64,000 bases of DNA from Maritimibacter sp. REDSEA-S28_B5 (GCA_001626765.1 LUOO01000112.1:1-64000); one strand, 5' to 3'; counted from the first letter of the stretch, positions 17,790-26,431 are shown. The notes: generated by a model from the sequence alone, not told the origin. Numbers and translations are program-made.

Positions 17790-18550
17790 GCCGCCGTCGC
17801 GTCGCGATGGAACACGGGCTTTTCCGGGGACGACAGGTCGGGCTGGAACACATAGCCGCCCGCGTCGAAATCGGCGAGCACGGCGGGGTCCGTCACCCGG
17901 TTCTCGCAGATGAACCGCGCCATCGCGCCGCGCGCCTGTTTGGCAAAGAAGCTCACGATCTTGGGCTCGCCCGCCTTCACCTCGAAAAACGCGGGCGTGA
18001 TGACGTTCAGCGTCAAAGCCTTACGGTCGGCGGCGGTGAAATACTCGACGGAGGCGCAGTTCACCAGCGTGTCGGTGCGCCGCTCCGCCGCCTCTTCGAC
18101 CAGCCGCGCGGCAATCCGGTCGCCCCAGAAATCGTAAAGCGACTTGCCCCGCCGCGTGGCGAGCCGCGTGCCCATTTCGAGCCGGTGCGGCTCGATCACG
18201 TCGCGCGGGCGCAAGAGCCCATACATCCCCGAAAGGATGCGCAGGTGATCCTGCGCATAGTCCATCGCATCGGCGTCGAGCGATCCGGCGTCGAAGCCGG
18301 TGTAGGTGTCGCCATCGAACATCTCGATCGCCTGTTTCTCGCCCGCGCCAGAGAGGAGCGACCGATAGCGATCCCGGTTGAGCTTTGCGAGCTTGGACGA
18401 AATATCCATCAGCCCCTCGATGTCTTTCAGCCCCAGACGCCGCGTGGTCGTGACGAGCTTTTCCATCTCGGCTTTGAACACGGGCTCGGTGCCGCCCGCG
18501 GTCCCCGGTTCCTCATTCAGACGTTTGGCAGGTGAAACAACGACGAGCAT
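17774..18550 (-). CDS. yaaA: Peroxide stress protein YaaA (UPF0246)
   Basis: The 258-residue product has the YaaA start MLVVVSPAKRLNEE and the characteristic stretches FDGDTYTGFDAGSL, LSGMYGLLRPRDVIEPHRLEMG and FWGDRIA. YaaA lowers intracellular free iron during hydrogen peroxide stress, and the fold has been linked to DNA binding. An upstream in-frame start at 18646 would lie inside recQ. The ATG at 18550 shares one base with the recQ stop (TGATG), so the two genes are translationally coupled. Confidence 0.93.
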   Translation of the reverse strand: MLVVVSPAKRLNEEPGTAGGTEPVFKAEMEKLVTTTRRLGLKDIEGLMDISSKLAKLNRDRYRSLLSGAGEKQAIEMFDGDTYTGFDAGSLDADAMDYAQDHLRILSGMYGLLRPRDVIEPHRLEMGTRLATRRGKSLYDFWGDRIAARLVEEAAERRTDTLVNCASVEYFTAADRKALTLNVITPAFFEVKAGEPKIVSFFAKQARGAMARFICENRVTDPAVLADFDAGGYVFQPDLSSPEKPVFHRDATAAQDAA

Positions 18551-20613
18551 CAGGCCCCCTCTCTCAACACATGCAGGAAATCCGCGCCGAAACGGTTGAT
18601 GCGCGCCGCGTCCATGCCCTTGATCCGGGCAAGGTCCGCCTCGCAATTGGGGCGCCGTTCGGCGATGTGGCGCAGGAGCGCGGGCGAGACCGAGAGCGGC
18701 TTTTCCGTTCCGTCGATCCCGCGATAGAGATCGCGCGCGAGGTTCGCGAGGGCATCGAAGAGCGCGCCCGCCTCGGACCCGGCGAGCTTGCGCCGCGCCG
18801 GGTGCATGTCCTCGGCCGCCCCCGCGATCACGGCCAGAAACTCGTCCCCGTAACGCTCGAGCTTTTTCGCCCCCACGCCGGAAATCCCGGCCATGGCGTC
18901 GAGCGTCATGGGCCGCGCCTCGGCCATTTCGATGAGCGTCTTGTCGGTGAAAACCACATAAGCGGGCACCCGCTGCGCCTCAGCCAACGCGCGACGCTTT
19001 GCCTTCAAAGCAGACAGGAGCGGCGCGTCCTCTTCGGACACCAGCATCCGGACGGCGGGCCGGTCGCGCACCGCCGTTACTGTATCGCGCCGGAGCATCA
19101 CCTGCGCTTCGCCCTTCAGCACCGGATGCGCGGCCTGCGTGACGCGCAGCGCCCCATGGCGTTCGGGGTCGGGGCGCAGGAAGTCGAGCCCCATGAGTTG
19201 CCGGAACAGCCCGTTCCACTGTGCTTTGGACATGTCCTTGCCCACGCCGAAGGTCGGCAGGTCCTGATGATGCCGCGCGCGGACTTTGTCCGTCTCGACC
19301 CCGCGTAGAATGTCGATCAGGTGCCCGGCGCCGAAGCTCTCGTCGGTTCTGAGCGCGGCGGACAGCGCCTTCATCGTGGGCACGGTGGCGTCGAACACAT
19401 CGGGCGGCGTGTCGCAGATGTCGCAGGACCCACAGGGTGCTGCGGCCTCGCCGAAGTAGCCCAGCAGTTTCACCCGCCGGCAAGTCGCGGCCTCGGCCAG
19501 CCCGAGCAAAGCGTTCAGCCGCGCGTGATCGGCGTTGCGACGTTCGAGCGGCGCAAGTCCCTCGTCGATCTGCGACCGGCGCAGGCGGATGTCGTCGGGA
19601 CCGTAAAGCGTCATCGTCTCGGCGGGCGCGCCGTCGCGACCGGCGCGGCCGATTTCCTGATAATAGGCCTCGATCGACTTGGGCAGGTCGGCATGGGCGA
19701 CCCAGCGGATGTCGGGTTTGTCGATCCCCATGCCAAAGGCGACCGTGGCCACGACAATGAGCCCGTCCTCGGTCTGGAATCGCCGCTCGACCTCGCGCCG
19801 CCGGTCGGGATCGAGGCCCGCGTGATAGGCGATTGCCTCGTGACCGTTCTGCGTAAGTGCCTGTGCCAGCGTTTCGGTCTTGGCCCGCGTCGCGGCATAA
19901 ACGATGCCCGACAGACTCTTGCGGGCATCGGCAAAGCTCAGGATCTGCTCGCGTGGCTTGTCCTTGACGGCAAAGGCCAGGTGAATGTTCGGCCGGTCGA
20001 AACCGCGCAAGAACGTGGTCGGCGCGCGTCCGGCAAAGAGCTTCTGCACGATTTCGGCGCGTGTTTCCTCGTCCGCCGTGGCCGTGAAGGCTGCCAAAGG
20101 CACGTTCAGGTCCCGCTTGAGGTCGCCGATCCGCAGATAGTCGGGCCGGAAGTCATGGCCCCACTGGGACACGCAATGCGCCTCGTCCACCGCGATCATC
20201 CGCACGTTCGCGCGGCGGAGCAGGTTCACGGTGCCCCCGGCGGCGAGCCGTTCGGGCGCCATGTAAAGGAGCTTCAGCCGACCAGCGGAGAGCGCGGCGA
20301 ACACCTCGTCCGTCTCCTCCTCGGTGTTGCCGGAGGTCAGCGCGCCTGCCTCGACCCCCACGGCCCGGAGCGCGCGAACCTGATCGCGCATGAGCGCGAT
20401 GAGCGGCGAGATGACGACCGTCACCCCGTCGCGCAGAAGGGCAGGAAGCTGGAAACACAGCGACTTGCCCCCGCCCGTGGGCATGATGGCAAGGGTGTCG
20501 CGGCCTTCGGTCACGCAGGACACGATTTCGTCCTGTCCGGGCCGGAAGGCGTCGAAGCCGAAAACGGTCTTCAGCAGGTCGAGATCACGCGCAATATCAG
20601 GGGTGGCAGCCAT
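18550..20613 (-). CDS. recQ: ATP-dependent DNA helicase RecQ
   Basis: This 687-residue 3'-5' helicase acts in recombination and repair. The Walker A motif MPTGGGKS, the DEAH box VDEAHCVSQWGHDFRPDY, helicase C-domain motifs (QEIGRAGRDG) and a four-cysteine zinc site (CRRVKLLGYF and CGSCDICD) are all visible. A winged-helix RQC domain and a C-terminal HRDC domain (about 610-687) follow. The ATG at 20613 is preferred over a TTG twelve codons upstream. It forms a coupled pair with yaaA. Confidence 0.95.
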   Translation of the reverse strand: MAATPDIARDLDLLKTVFGFDAFRPGQDEIVSCVTEGRDTLAIMPTGGGKSLCFQLPALLRDGVTVVISPLIALMRDQVRALRAVGVEAGALTSGNTEEETDEVFAALSAGRLKLLYMAPERLAAGGTVNLLRRANVRMIAVDEAHCVSQWGHDFRPDYLRIGDLKRDLNVPLAAFTATADEETRAEIVQKLFAGRAPTTFLRGFDRPNIHLAFAVKDKPREQILSFADARKSLSGIVYAATRAKTETLAQALTQNGHEAIAYHAGLDPDRRREVERRFQTEDGLIVVATVAFGMGIDKPDIRWVAHADLPKSIEAYYQEIGRAGRDGAPAETMTLYGPDDIRLRRSQIDEGLAPLERRNADHARLNALLGLAEAATCRRVKLLGYFGEAAAPCGSCDICDTPPDVFDATVPTMKALSAALRTDESFGAGHLIDILRGVETDKVRARHHQDLPTFGVGKDMSKAQWNGLFRQLMGLDFLRPDPERHGALRVTQAAHPVLKGEAQVMLRRDTVTAVRDRPAVRMLVSEEDAPLLSALKAKRRALAEAQRVPAYVVFTDKTLIEMAEARPMTLDAMAGISGVGAKKLERYGDEFLAVIAGAAEDMHPARRKLAGSEAGALFDALANLARDLYRGIDGTEKPLSVSPALLRHIAERRPNCEADLARIKGMDAARINRFGADFLHVLREGA

Positions 20614-20666
20614 GCCCCGGAGATAGCCGAAGGCCGGCCCCGGCGACAAGACTTAGTCCGTCGCCC

Positions 20667-20954
20667 TCAGTAGAAGTGATACATATTGTTGTTGATGACG
20701 GTGCGGATCGCGAACAGCACGAGCAGCACGATGATCGGCGAAAGGTCGAGGCCGCCCATGTTTGGCAGCATCCGGCGGATCGGGCCATAGACCGGTTCCA
20801 CCAGCCGATTGAGGCCATACCAGACCTGCGCCACGAACTGTTGCCGCAGGTTCAGCACCTGAAAATTGATCAGCCACGACATGATGATGTGCACGATCAC
20901 GATAAACCAGACGACGCTGGTGATGGCGTAGAGAATTTGCAGAAGCGACAGCAT
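20667..20954 (-). CDS. YggT family membrane protein
   Basis: The 95-residue product has two hydrophobic segments (about 6-30 and 68-90) around a central amphipathic region, VWYGLNRLVEPVYGPIRRMLPNMGGLDLSPI, which is the YggT signature. YggT proteins are inner-membrane proteins linked to osmotic or potassium homeostasis and often lie near division genes. Here it is upstream of recQ in the same direction, 53 bases away. Confidence 0.9.
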   Translation of the reverse strand: MLSLLQILYAITSVVWFIVIVHIIMSWLINFQVLNLRQQFVAQVWYGLNRLVEPVYGPIRRMLPNMGGLDLSPIIVLLVLFAIRTVINNNMYHFY

Positions 20955-21098
20955 ATCGTGCGTTGACCCGTTTATGACCCATGTTTGTCCGTCCCTGACC
21001 TATGGTCACCGGGCCATTATGACAAGAGCGACGCTAAGGAAGGGTTGACGCCCGCCGGGCTGCGCCGCAGCACGAAGGGGATCGACAGGAGACGCCCC

Positions 21099-21632
21099 AT
21101 GTATCCCTTCATCCGCATGATCAAGGAAATGACGCTCGCCAGCCGCGCGGCACCGCTGCCGCTCATGGGCGTGCACGAGACGCACCACATGATCATGCCC
21201 TGGGACCTCGACATGTGGATGGAGCTCAACAACGGGCGCACGCTGACCATCTATGACCTCGGGCGCATCCCGCTCGCGCAGCGCGCCGGGCTGGTAACGG
21301 CGCTGCGCAAGAACCGCTGGGGGCTGACCATGGCCGGGGCGAGCGTGATGTATCGCAAACGCGTGCGCATGTTCGACAGGGTCACGGTGAAAAGCCGGGC
21401 GCTGGGCTGGGACGACAAGTTCATCTACCTCGAGCAAAGCATGTGGAAGGGCGAGGCCTGCACGTCGCATATCCTCTACCGCTCGGCGGTGACAGACCGG
21501 AACGGCATCGTGCCGCCGCCCCGCGTGCTCGCCGCCGTGGGGCAGGCGGACACGGCCTCGCCGCCGCTTCCCGATTGGGTCACCGGCTGGATCGAGGCGG
21601 ACCGGCACCGGCCATGGCCGCCCGTCATGTGA
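21099..21632 (+). CDS. Acyl-CoA thioesterase-like protein (hotdog fold, 4HBT type)
   Basis: The 177-residue product contains MPWDLDMWMELNNGRTLTIYDLGR, a hotdog-fold motif like that of 4HBT-family thioesterases and YbgC-like proteins, in which an Asp and an Asn line the active site. It probably hydrolyses an acyl-CoA, but the substrate is unknown. The frame is open from 20985, but the ATG at 21099 has GACAGGAGA upstream and gives a sensible N terminus (MYPFIRMIKEMTLASR). It is divergent from yggT, with 144 bases between. Confidence 0.75.
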   Translation: MYPFIRMIKEMTLASRAAPLPLMGVHETHHMIMPWDLDMWMELNNGRTLTIYDLGRIPLAQRAGLVTALRKNRWGLTMAGASVMYRKRVRMFDRVTVKSRALGWDDKFIYLEQSMWKGEACTSHILYRSAVTDRNGIVPPPRVLAAVGQADTASPPLPDWVTGWIEADRHRPWPPVM

Positions 21633-21719
21633 CGCAAATCCTCCGGCCCCCGTTGCATTAACCTTGCCAGCCGCGCGACGCCCGACCTAAGGATAGGAAA
21701 ACGGGAAGAGGGCAGGGCG

Positions 21720-23084
21720 ATGGCAGAAGTAAGCGCGCGCAAACGTGTGTGGGGCTGGTATTGGTTCGACTGGGCATCGCAGCCTTATCACACTGTTCTC
21801 CTGACCTTTATCTACGGCCCCTTCTTTGCGACCGTCGCGGCGGCCTATTTCATGTCCACGGGGCTCGATGAGACCCTATCTGACGCGCGGGCGCAGACGG
21901 TCTGGTCCACCTGCCTGACCATCACCGGTCTGATCATCGGTTTCGGCGGTCCGATCCTCGGCGCGCTGGCCGACACGTCGGGCAGGCGGCGGCCCTGGAT
22001 GTGGGCCTTCTCGGCGCTCTACGTCCTCGGCGCGGCGGCGCTTTGGTATACCGACCCGGCAGGGGCGAACATGTGGGCCATGCTCATCGCTTTCGGCGTG
22101 GGCTTCATCGGCGCGGAATTTGCGCTGATCTTCATCAACGCGCAGCTTCCCGGCCTGGTCGAGGACGAGGCGGTGGGCAAGACCTCGGGCTCCGGCTTTG
22201 CCTTCGGCTACTTGGGCGGGATCACGGCGCTGATCGTCACGCTGCTCTTCCTTGCCGAAGGCACGAACGGCAAGACGCTGATCGGCCTCGACCCGGTCTT
22301 CGGCCTTGTGGACGGCACGGCGCGCGAGGGCACGCGCTTTGTCGGCCCCTTCGTCGCGCTCTGGTTCGCGGTCTTCATGATCCCCTATTTCCTCTGGGTC
22401 CGCGAGAGCCATATTCCCAAAAGGCGGCACAGTTTTTCCGCCGCCATGTCGCTGCTCGGCAATTCGATCAAGTCGCTTGGGCGTCGCAAGTCGCTCGCCG
22501 CCTTTCTCGGCTCGTCGATGTTCTACCGCGATGCGCTGAACGGGCTTTACGGGTTTGGCGGCGTCTATGCGACGCTGGTGCTCGACTGGAACATCACGCT
22601 CATCGGCATCTTCGGGATCGTGAGCGCCATCGCCGCCGCTGTCCTGTCGTGGCTCGGTGGCCGGTTCGACAGCCGCCTCGGGCCCAAGCCCGTGATCACC
22701 GGGTCGATCATCGGGCTGATCCTCGTCATCCTCACCATCGTGATGATGGACCGGGAAAGCCTCTATGGCATCCCGCTCGCCGAAGGGTCCAGGATTCCCG
22801 ACATCGTCATGTTCACCTGCGGCGTGATCATCGGCGGTTTCGGCGGGGTGCTCCAGTCCGCCTCGCGCTCGCTCATGGTGAAACACACCGACCCCGAGAC
22901 GGCGACCGAGAGCTTTGGGCTTTACGGTCTGTCGGGCCGGGCGACCGCCTTCATGGCCCCCGCGCTGATCGGGCTGTTCACGACGATTACCGGATCGGCG
23001 CGTCTTGGCGTATCGCCGCTGATCGCGCTCTTTCTTCTGGGCCTCGTTCTGCTAGTCTGGGTAAAACCCAACGGCGAACGATAG
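21720..23084 (+). CDS. UMF1/Atg22-type MFS transporter
   Basis: The 454-residue product has about twelve predicted membrane segments. The start, WGWYWFDWASQPYHTVLLTFIYGPFFA, is characteristic of the UMF1 (unknown major facilitator) family related to yeast Atg22, and the loop ADTSGRRRPWM matches the MFS motif after helix 2. The substrate is not known; amino acid export is the family guess. The stop is seven bases before mepA. Confidence 0.85.
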   Translation: MAEVSARKRVWGWYWFDWASQPYHTVLLTFIYGPFFATVAAAYFMSTGLDETLSDARAQTVWSTCLTITGLIIGFGGPILGALADTSGRRRPWMWAFSALYVLGAAALWYTDPAGANMWAMLIAFGVGFIGAEFALIFINAQLPGLVEDEAVGKTSGSGFAFGYLGGITALIVTLLFLAEGTNGKTLIGLDPVFGLVDGTAREGTRFVGPFVALWFAVFMIPYFLWVRESHIPKRRHSFSAAMSLLGNSIKSLGRRKSLAAFLGSSMFYRDALNGLYGFGGVYATLVLDWNITLIGIFGIVSAIAAAVLSWLGGRFDSRLGPKPVITGSIIGLILVILTIVMMDRESLYGIPLAEGSRIPDIVMFTCGVIIGGFGGVLQSASRSLMVKHTDPETATESFGLYGLSGRATAFMAPALIGLFTTITGSARLGVSPLIALFLLGLVLLVWVKPNGER

Positions 23085-23091
23085 GGACATC

Positions 23092-24045
23092 ATGCGGGCA
23101 TTCATCCTACCGCTGGCAGCCGCCGCGCTTCTCATTTCCTGCGGACAGGATCGCCCGGCACGCAGCAGCGGCGGCGCGACCCCGCCGTCGGCCGAATACA
23201 ACATGACCGCCGCGCGCGAGATCATATCGACCTCGAACGAACCCGCCAAGCGGCTCTTCGGTGCGGCCCGCGCACCGTCGAGCCAGACCCCGGTGTCCTG
23301 GGGCGGCTATTCCAAGGGCTGCCTCGCCGGCGGCGAGCGGCTCGCCGAGACCGGCCCGACGTGGCAGGCGATGCGCCTGTCTCGCAACCGGAACTACGGG
23401 CATCCCGAACTGATTTCCTTCATCAAGCGGTTCTCGGCCAAGGCCGCGCAGCAACCCGGCTGGGCTGGTGTCTATGTGGGCGATCTGAGCCAGCCGCGCG
23501 GTGGCCCGATGCTCACGGGTCACGCGAGCCACCAGATCGGGCTCGACGCCGATATCTGGATGCTGCCTCCCACGCGCCTCGATCTCACACCGCAGGAGCG
23601 CGAGAACCTGTCGTCGATCTCGATGCAGCGGTCGAACGGGGCTTACGTCAATTCGTCCTGGACGCCCCAACATATGGAAGTGATGAAGGCCGCTGCCTCC
23701 GACCCCGCAGTGGAGCGGATCTTTGTCTTTGCCGGAGCCAAGGTGCAGATGTGCAAGGACGCGACCGGTGACCGGTCGTGGCTGCACAAGATCCGGCCGT
23801 GGTATGGCCACCACTATCATTTCCACGTTCGGCTCAAGTGCCCCTCGGGCATGGCCGGTTGCGTGTCGCAGGCCCCGATCCCTGCCGGTGACGGCTGTGC
23901 CGATGCGCAGCAGTGGGTGAACGACATCCTGAACCCGCCGCCGCCGCGCCCGCGCGACCCGGATGCGCCTGCCCCCCAACCCCGCCGCGAGCTGACGCTT
24001 GCGGACCTGCCGCAACAATGCGCCGCCGTCTTGCAGTCGCAGTAA
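23092..24045 (+). CDS. mepA: Penicillin-insensitive murein endopeptidase MepA
   Basis: This 317-residue peptidase of family M74 cleaves D-Ala-meso-DAP cross-links in peptidoglycan. An N-terminal hydrophobic segment ends LLISC-G, a plausible lipobox, so it may be a lipoprotein. The MepA zinc-site motifs are visible: HASHQIGLDADIW (ligands His and Asp), and WYGHHYHFHVRL near residue 240. The C terminus is proline-rich. It follows the MFS gene by seven bases, and its last 28 bases overlap the next gene, suggesting coupling. Confidence 0.92.
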   Translation: MRAFILPLAAAALLISCGQDRPARSSGGATPPSAEYNMTAAREIISTSNEPAKRLFGAARAPSSQTPVSWGGYSKGCLAGGERLAETGPTWQAMRLSRNRNYGHPELISFIKRFSAKAAQQPGWAGVYVGDLSQPRGGPMLTGHASHQIGLDADIWMLPPTRLDLTPQERENLSSISMQRSNGAYVNSSWTPQHMEVMKAAASDPAVERIFVFAGAKVQMCKDATGDRSWLHKIRPWYGHHYHFHVRLKCPSGMAGCVSQAPIPAGDGCADAQQWVNDILNPPPPRPRDPDAPAPQPRRELTLADLPQQCAAVLQSQ

Positions 24046-25010
24046 CGGCGCTGGCCGCGCTCACACCGGTATCCAACGCCCAGTCCCCGCAACCTGCGGT
24101 CCTTTCGGCGTCGGTCCAGTGGTCGATCCCGGACGAGAGCTTCGGCGGCTGGTCGGGGATCGAGGTGGACGATGACGGTGTCGGGTTCACCACCGTGTCC
24201 GACCGTGGCTTCGTCACCTCCGGGCGGCTCGTCCGATCGGCGAGCGATCGGCTTATCGGTGCCGAGGGCGGGCCGATCCTCACCTTGCAGGAAAGCGAGG
24301 GCGGCCCGCTGCGACGCTACCGGGACGACAGCGAGGGTCTGGCCGTCGCGCCGGACGGGACCATGTATGTTTCGTTCGAGGGCACCCACCGCGTCATGCG
24401 CTTTGCTGATATCACCGGCGACGCGGGCGAGGACCTGCCCGGCCATCCCGATTTCGACGAGATGCAGAACAATTCGTCGCTCGAGGCGCTGGCGATCGGC
24501 CCCGATGGCACGCTCTACACGCTGCCTGAACGCTCCGGGCAGCTCGCGCGCCCCTTTCCGGTCTACCGTTTCCGGGATGGCGCCTGGGACCAGCCCTTTG
24601 ACATCCCGCGCCGGGACGAGTTCCTTCCCGTTGGCGCGGACATCGGCCCCGATGGCCGGTTCTATCTGCTCGAACGGCTGCTTTCGACGACCAACCCGGG
24701 GTTTGCCAGCCGGGTGCGGCGCTTTGATCTGACCGACGAGGGGCTGACCAACGAGACCCAGCTTCTCGTCACCCAGCCGCGCCAGCACGACAACCTGGAG
24801 GGCATCGCGGTCTGGCGTGACCAAGATCGGCAGATCCGCCTCGTCCTCATCGCCGACAACAACCAGCGGTTCTTCCAGAAGAACGAGATCGTGGAATACA
24901 TCGTCACGCCCGATGCGCTGATCCTTCAGCCGGAGTCCCGGCCCGACACCGATCCCGATGCGGGGACCGGCGGGAACGACACCCTTGATCCAGAGGACGA
25001 AACGCTCTAA
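24018..25010 (+). CDS. Secreted esterase-like activity of phytase (phytase-like) family protein
   Basis: The 330-residue product has a signal peptide (MRRRLAVAVTALAALTPVSNA-QS). The rest is a beta-propeller-like fold with SWSGIEVDDDGVGF-type repeats (SGIEVDDDG, GLAVAPDG, ALAIGPDGTLY, DIGPDGRFYLLER, NLEGIAV), matching the Phytase-like family. The function is predicted as an extracytoplasmic phosphoesterase or esterase, unproven. The ATG at 24018 lies inside the mepA 3' end and gives the signal peptide. It ends with an acidic tail. Confidence 0.8.
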   Translation: MRRRLAVAVTALAALTPVSNAQSPQPAVLSASVQWSIPDESFGGWSGIEVDDDGVGFTTVSDRGFVTSGRLVRSASDRLIGAEGGPILTLQESEGGPLRRYRDDSEGLAVAPDGTMYVSFEGTHRVMRFADITGDAGEDLPGHPDFDEMQNNSSLEALAIGPDGTLYTLPERSGQLARPFPVYRFRDGAWDQPFDIPRRDEFLPVGADIGPDGRFYLLERLLSTTNPGFASRVRRFDLTDEGLTNETQLLVTQPRQHDNLEGIAVWRDQDRQIRLVLIADNNQRFFQKNEIVEYIVTPDALILQPESRPDTDPDAGTGGNDTLDPEDETL

Positions 25011-25021
25011 TCCCCGCCCGT

Positions 25022-25038
25022 CCTGCGGCGTTCGCAGG
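25022..25038 (+). terminator. Hairpin after the phytase-like gene
   Basis: CCTGCG at 25022-25027 pairs with CGCAGG at 25033-25038 across a five-base loop, 11 bases after the stop of the preceding gene. There is no T-run, so a termination role is only possible. Confidence 0.4.
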
Positions 25039-25076
25039 GCCAAGTCTCCGCGACCTTGATAAAACGGACAACAGAT

Positions 25077-25718
25077 ATGACCCGCATCCTTCCTGGCGTG
25101 ATCGCCATGGCCGCCGTCGTGGTGGCCTCCAACATCCTCGTGCAGTTCCTTCTGGGCGACTGGCTCACATGGGGCGCCTTCACCTATCCCATCGCCTTTC
25201 TCGTCACCGACGTGATGAACCGCGTCTACGGCGTACAGGCCGCGCGCCGTGTCGTGCTGGCGGGCTTCCTAGTGGGCGTCCTCTGCTCGCTCATCGGCAG
25301 CCAGATCATGCTGCAGGGCGACGGTTACGAATTCGCCGCCGTATCCCTGCGCGTCGCCGTGGGGTCGGGGATCGCCTTCCTCACCGCGCAACTCCTTGAT
25401 GTTGCGATCTTTAACCGCCTGCGCGAGGGGCGCTGGTGGCGCGCGCCGCTGGCCTCGACCCTCGTGGGCTCCGCCGTCGATACCGCGCTCTTCTTCTCCA
25501 TCGCCTTTTCTGCCACGATTGGCGCGGTGTTCAGCCAAGCGGCCAACATGGAAACGTCCTGGGCCACCGAAGCGGTCCCCTTCCTAGGGGCAGGTCCCAT
25601 GGTGCCGCTCTGGGTGTCGCTGGCCGTCGCGGACTGGGGCGTCAAACTTGTGCTCGCAATTGCGGCACTGATCCCCTTTCGCGCGATCGTTACAAAACTT
25701 TCGCCTGCGACCGCGTGA
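25077..25718 (+). CDS. yhhQ: Queuosine precursor transporter (YhhQ/VUT family)
   Basis: The 213-residue membrane protein has about six hydrophobic segments and the VUT motifs WGAFTYPIAFLVTDVMNRVYG and ALFFSIAFSATIGAVF. The family imports 7-cyano-7-deazaguanine or 7-aminomethyl-7-deazaguanine for queuosine modification of tRNA. The ATG at 25077 is preferred to an upstream TTG at 25056. The upstream leader is short and I see no preQ1 riboswitch. Confidence 0.88.
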   Translation: MTRILPGVIAMAAVVVASNILVQFLLGDWLTWGAFTYPIAFLVTDVMNRVYGVQAARRVVLAGFLVGVLCSLIGSQIMLQGDGYEFAAVSLRVAVGSGIAFLTAQLLDVAIFNRLREGRWWRAPLASTLVGSAVDTALFFSIAFSATIGAVFSQAANMETSWATEAVPFLGAGPMVPLWVSLAVADWGVKLVLAIAALIPFRAIVTKLSPATA

Positions 25719-25725
25719 TTTTTTG

Positions 25726-25754
25726 TTGACCGATTCGCTGGGTGTGGCACCCTG
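25726..25754 (+). promoter_or_regulatory. Possible sigma-70 promoter for the structured RNA
   Basis: TTGACC at 25726-25731 matches a -35 element; a 17-base spacer is followed by ACCCTG at 25749-25754, a weak -10. A start around 25757-25762 would produce the RNA described next. Confidence 0.4.
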
Positions 25755-25791
25755 TCCTTACTGAAGTTTTCACTCAAGAAAGGAGGTGTCC

Positions 25792-25833
25792 ATGTCTAGA
25801 GAATTTGTGGAGCGAGGTGCCGGGACAAAATAG
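25792..25833 (+). CDS. 13-codon leader-type reading frame inside the structured RNA
   Basis: ATG at 25792 runs to TAG at 25831-25833 and would encode MSREFVERGAGTK. It is preceded by a near-ideal Shine-Dalgarno (AAGGAGGTG ending four bases before the ATG), far stronger than most in the window. The frame lies in the left arm of the RNA hairpin, so its translation would open that hairpin. It is more likely a regulatory leader frame than a functional peptide. Confidence 0.45.
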   Translation: MSREFVERGAGTK

Positions 25834-25916
25834 AAGCGCCCAGCCGGGGCAGCCCTCGGCGGGTAGCGGGCTAAACTGACTTTTGTCTAACCGGCCCCAC
25901 CTCCTGACTTCTCGAA

Positions 25917-25941
25917 GGGCCACCGCATCGGTGGCCCTTTT
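25917..25941 (+). terminator. Intrinsic terminator of the structured RNA
   Basis: GGGCCACCG (25917-25925) pairs perfectly with CGGTGGCCC (25929-25937) across the loop CAT, followed by TTTT at 25938-25941. It lies 56 bases before the arfB start. Confidence 0.85.
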
Positions 25942-25997
25942 CGATTCCGTCCGGTCGGGTTTATCGGCACAATTTGGCGCAAGAGGCGTTGGGAACC

Positions 25998-26411
25998 ATG
26001 ATCCGGATAAACGACAAGATCACCATCGAAGACTGGGAACTGACCGAGCAATTCGTGCGCGCGTCCGGTCCCGGCGGCCAGAACGTGAACAAGGTGTCCA
26101 CGGCCGTGGAACTGCGGTTCGAGGCGGAGCGGTCGCCGAACCTGCCCGATGCGGTGAAACGGCGGCTGAAGCGCGTGGCGGGCCGCAAATGGACCAAGGA
26201 GGGCGCGGTGGTCGTCTTCGTTCAGGACACCCGCTCACAGGCCCGCAACCGCGAGATCGCCGAGGAGCGTCTGGCCGAGCTCGTCCGCGAGGCGATGGTG
26301 GTGCCCAAGCGCCGGGTGCCGACGAAGGTGTCGTTGAACCAGAAGCGCAAGCGCGTGGACGAGAAGAAGAAGCGGGGGGAGGTTAAGGCGTTGCGGGGGC
26401 GGGTGGAGTGA
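25998..26411 (+). CDS. arfB: Alternative ribosome-rescue factor ArfB (YaeJ)
   Basis: The 137-residue peptidyl-tRNA hydrolase frees ribosomes stalled on non-stop mRNA. It has the catalytic GGQ in ASGPGGQNVNKVSTAVELRF near residues 22-41 and the basic C-terminal tail (KRKRVDEKKKRGEVKALRGR) that inserts in the empty mRNA channel. The ATG at 25998 is used; an earlier in-frame TTG at 25974 lacks support. It lies downstream of the structured RNA and its terminator. Confidence 0.92.
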   Translation: MIRINDKITIEDWELTEQFVRASGPGGQNVNKVSTAVELRFEAERSPNLPDAVKRRLKRVAGRKWTKEGAVVVFVQDTRSQARNREIAEERLAELVREAMVVPKRRVPTKVSLNQKRKRVDEKKKRGEVKALRGRVE

Positions 26412-26425
26412 GGTTAATTAAGGTC

Positions 26426-26431
26426 TTGACA
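26426..26431 (+). promoter_or_regulatory. -35-like TTGACA before the retron ncRNA
   Basis: TTGACA matches consensus exactly and is followed by the AT-rich GGAATAATCC stretch, about 30 bases before the a1 repeat. The -10 spacing is not ideal, so the exact start is uncertain. Confidence 0.4.

Larger units (their letters stand above)
25757..25941 (+). ncRNA. Unrecognised structured RNA with anti-Shine-Dalgarno element upstream of arfB
   Basis: About 185 bases fold strongly. AGGAGGTG (25781-25788) is complementary to CACCTCCT (25898-25905). An alternative arm, GAGGTG (25814-25819), can pair with the same CACCTC. It continues into CCGG (25820-25823 with 25891-25894) and GACAAAA (25824-25830 with TTTTGTC at 25881-25887), giving one long bulged hairpin. 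The apical part is GC-rich. CACCTCCT also matches the 16S rRNA anti-Shine-Dalgarno sequence. The RNA contains a 13-codon frame (25792-25833) and ends in a strong terminator. I do not recognise a named family; 6S RNA and SRP RNA were considered and not supported. Confidence 0.62.

Noticed and set aside
25011..25076. preQ1 riboswitch before yhhQ
   Set aside because: The leader is short and holds only a simple GC hairpin, with no preQ1 aptamer pattern.
25757..25941. 6S RNA or SRP RNA gene
   Set aside because: The size is near that of 6S RNA, but I could not identify the open central bubble or SRP loop motifs, and the strong ribosome site with a short frame argues for a different element.
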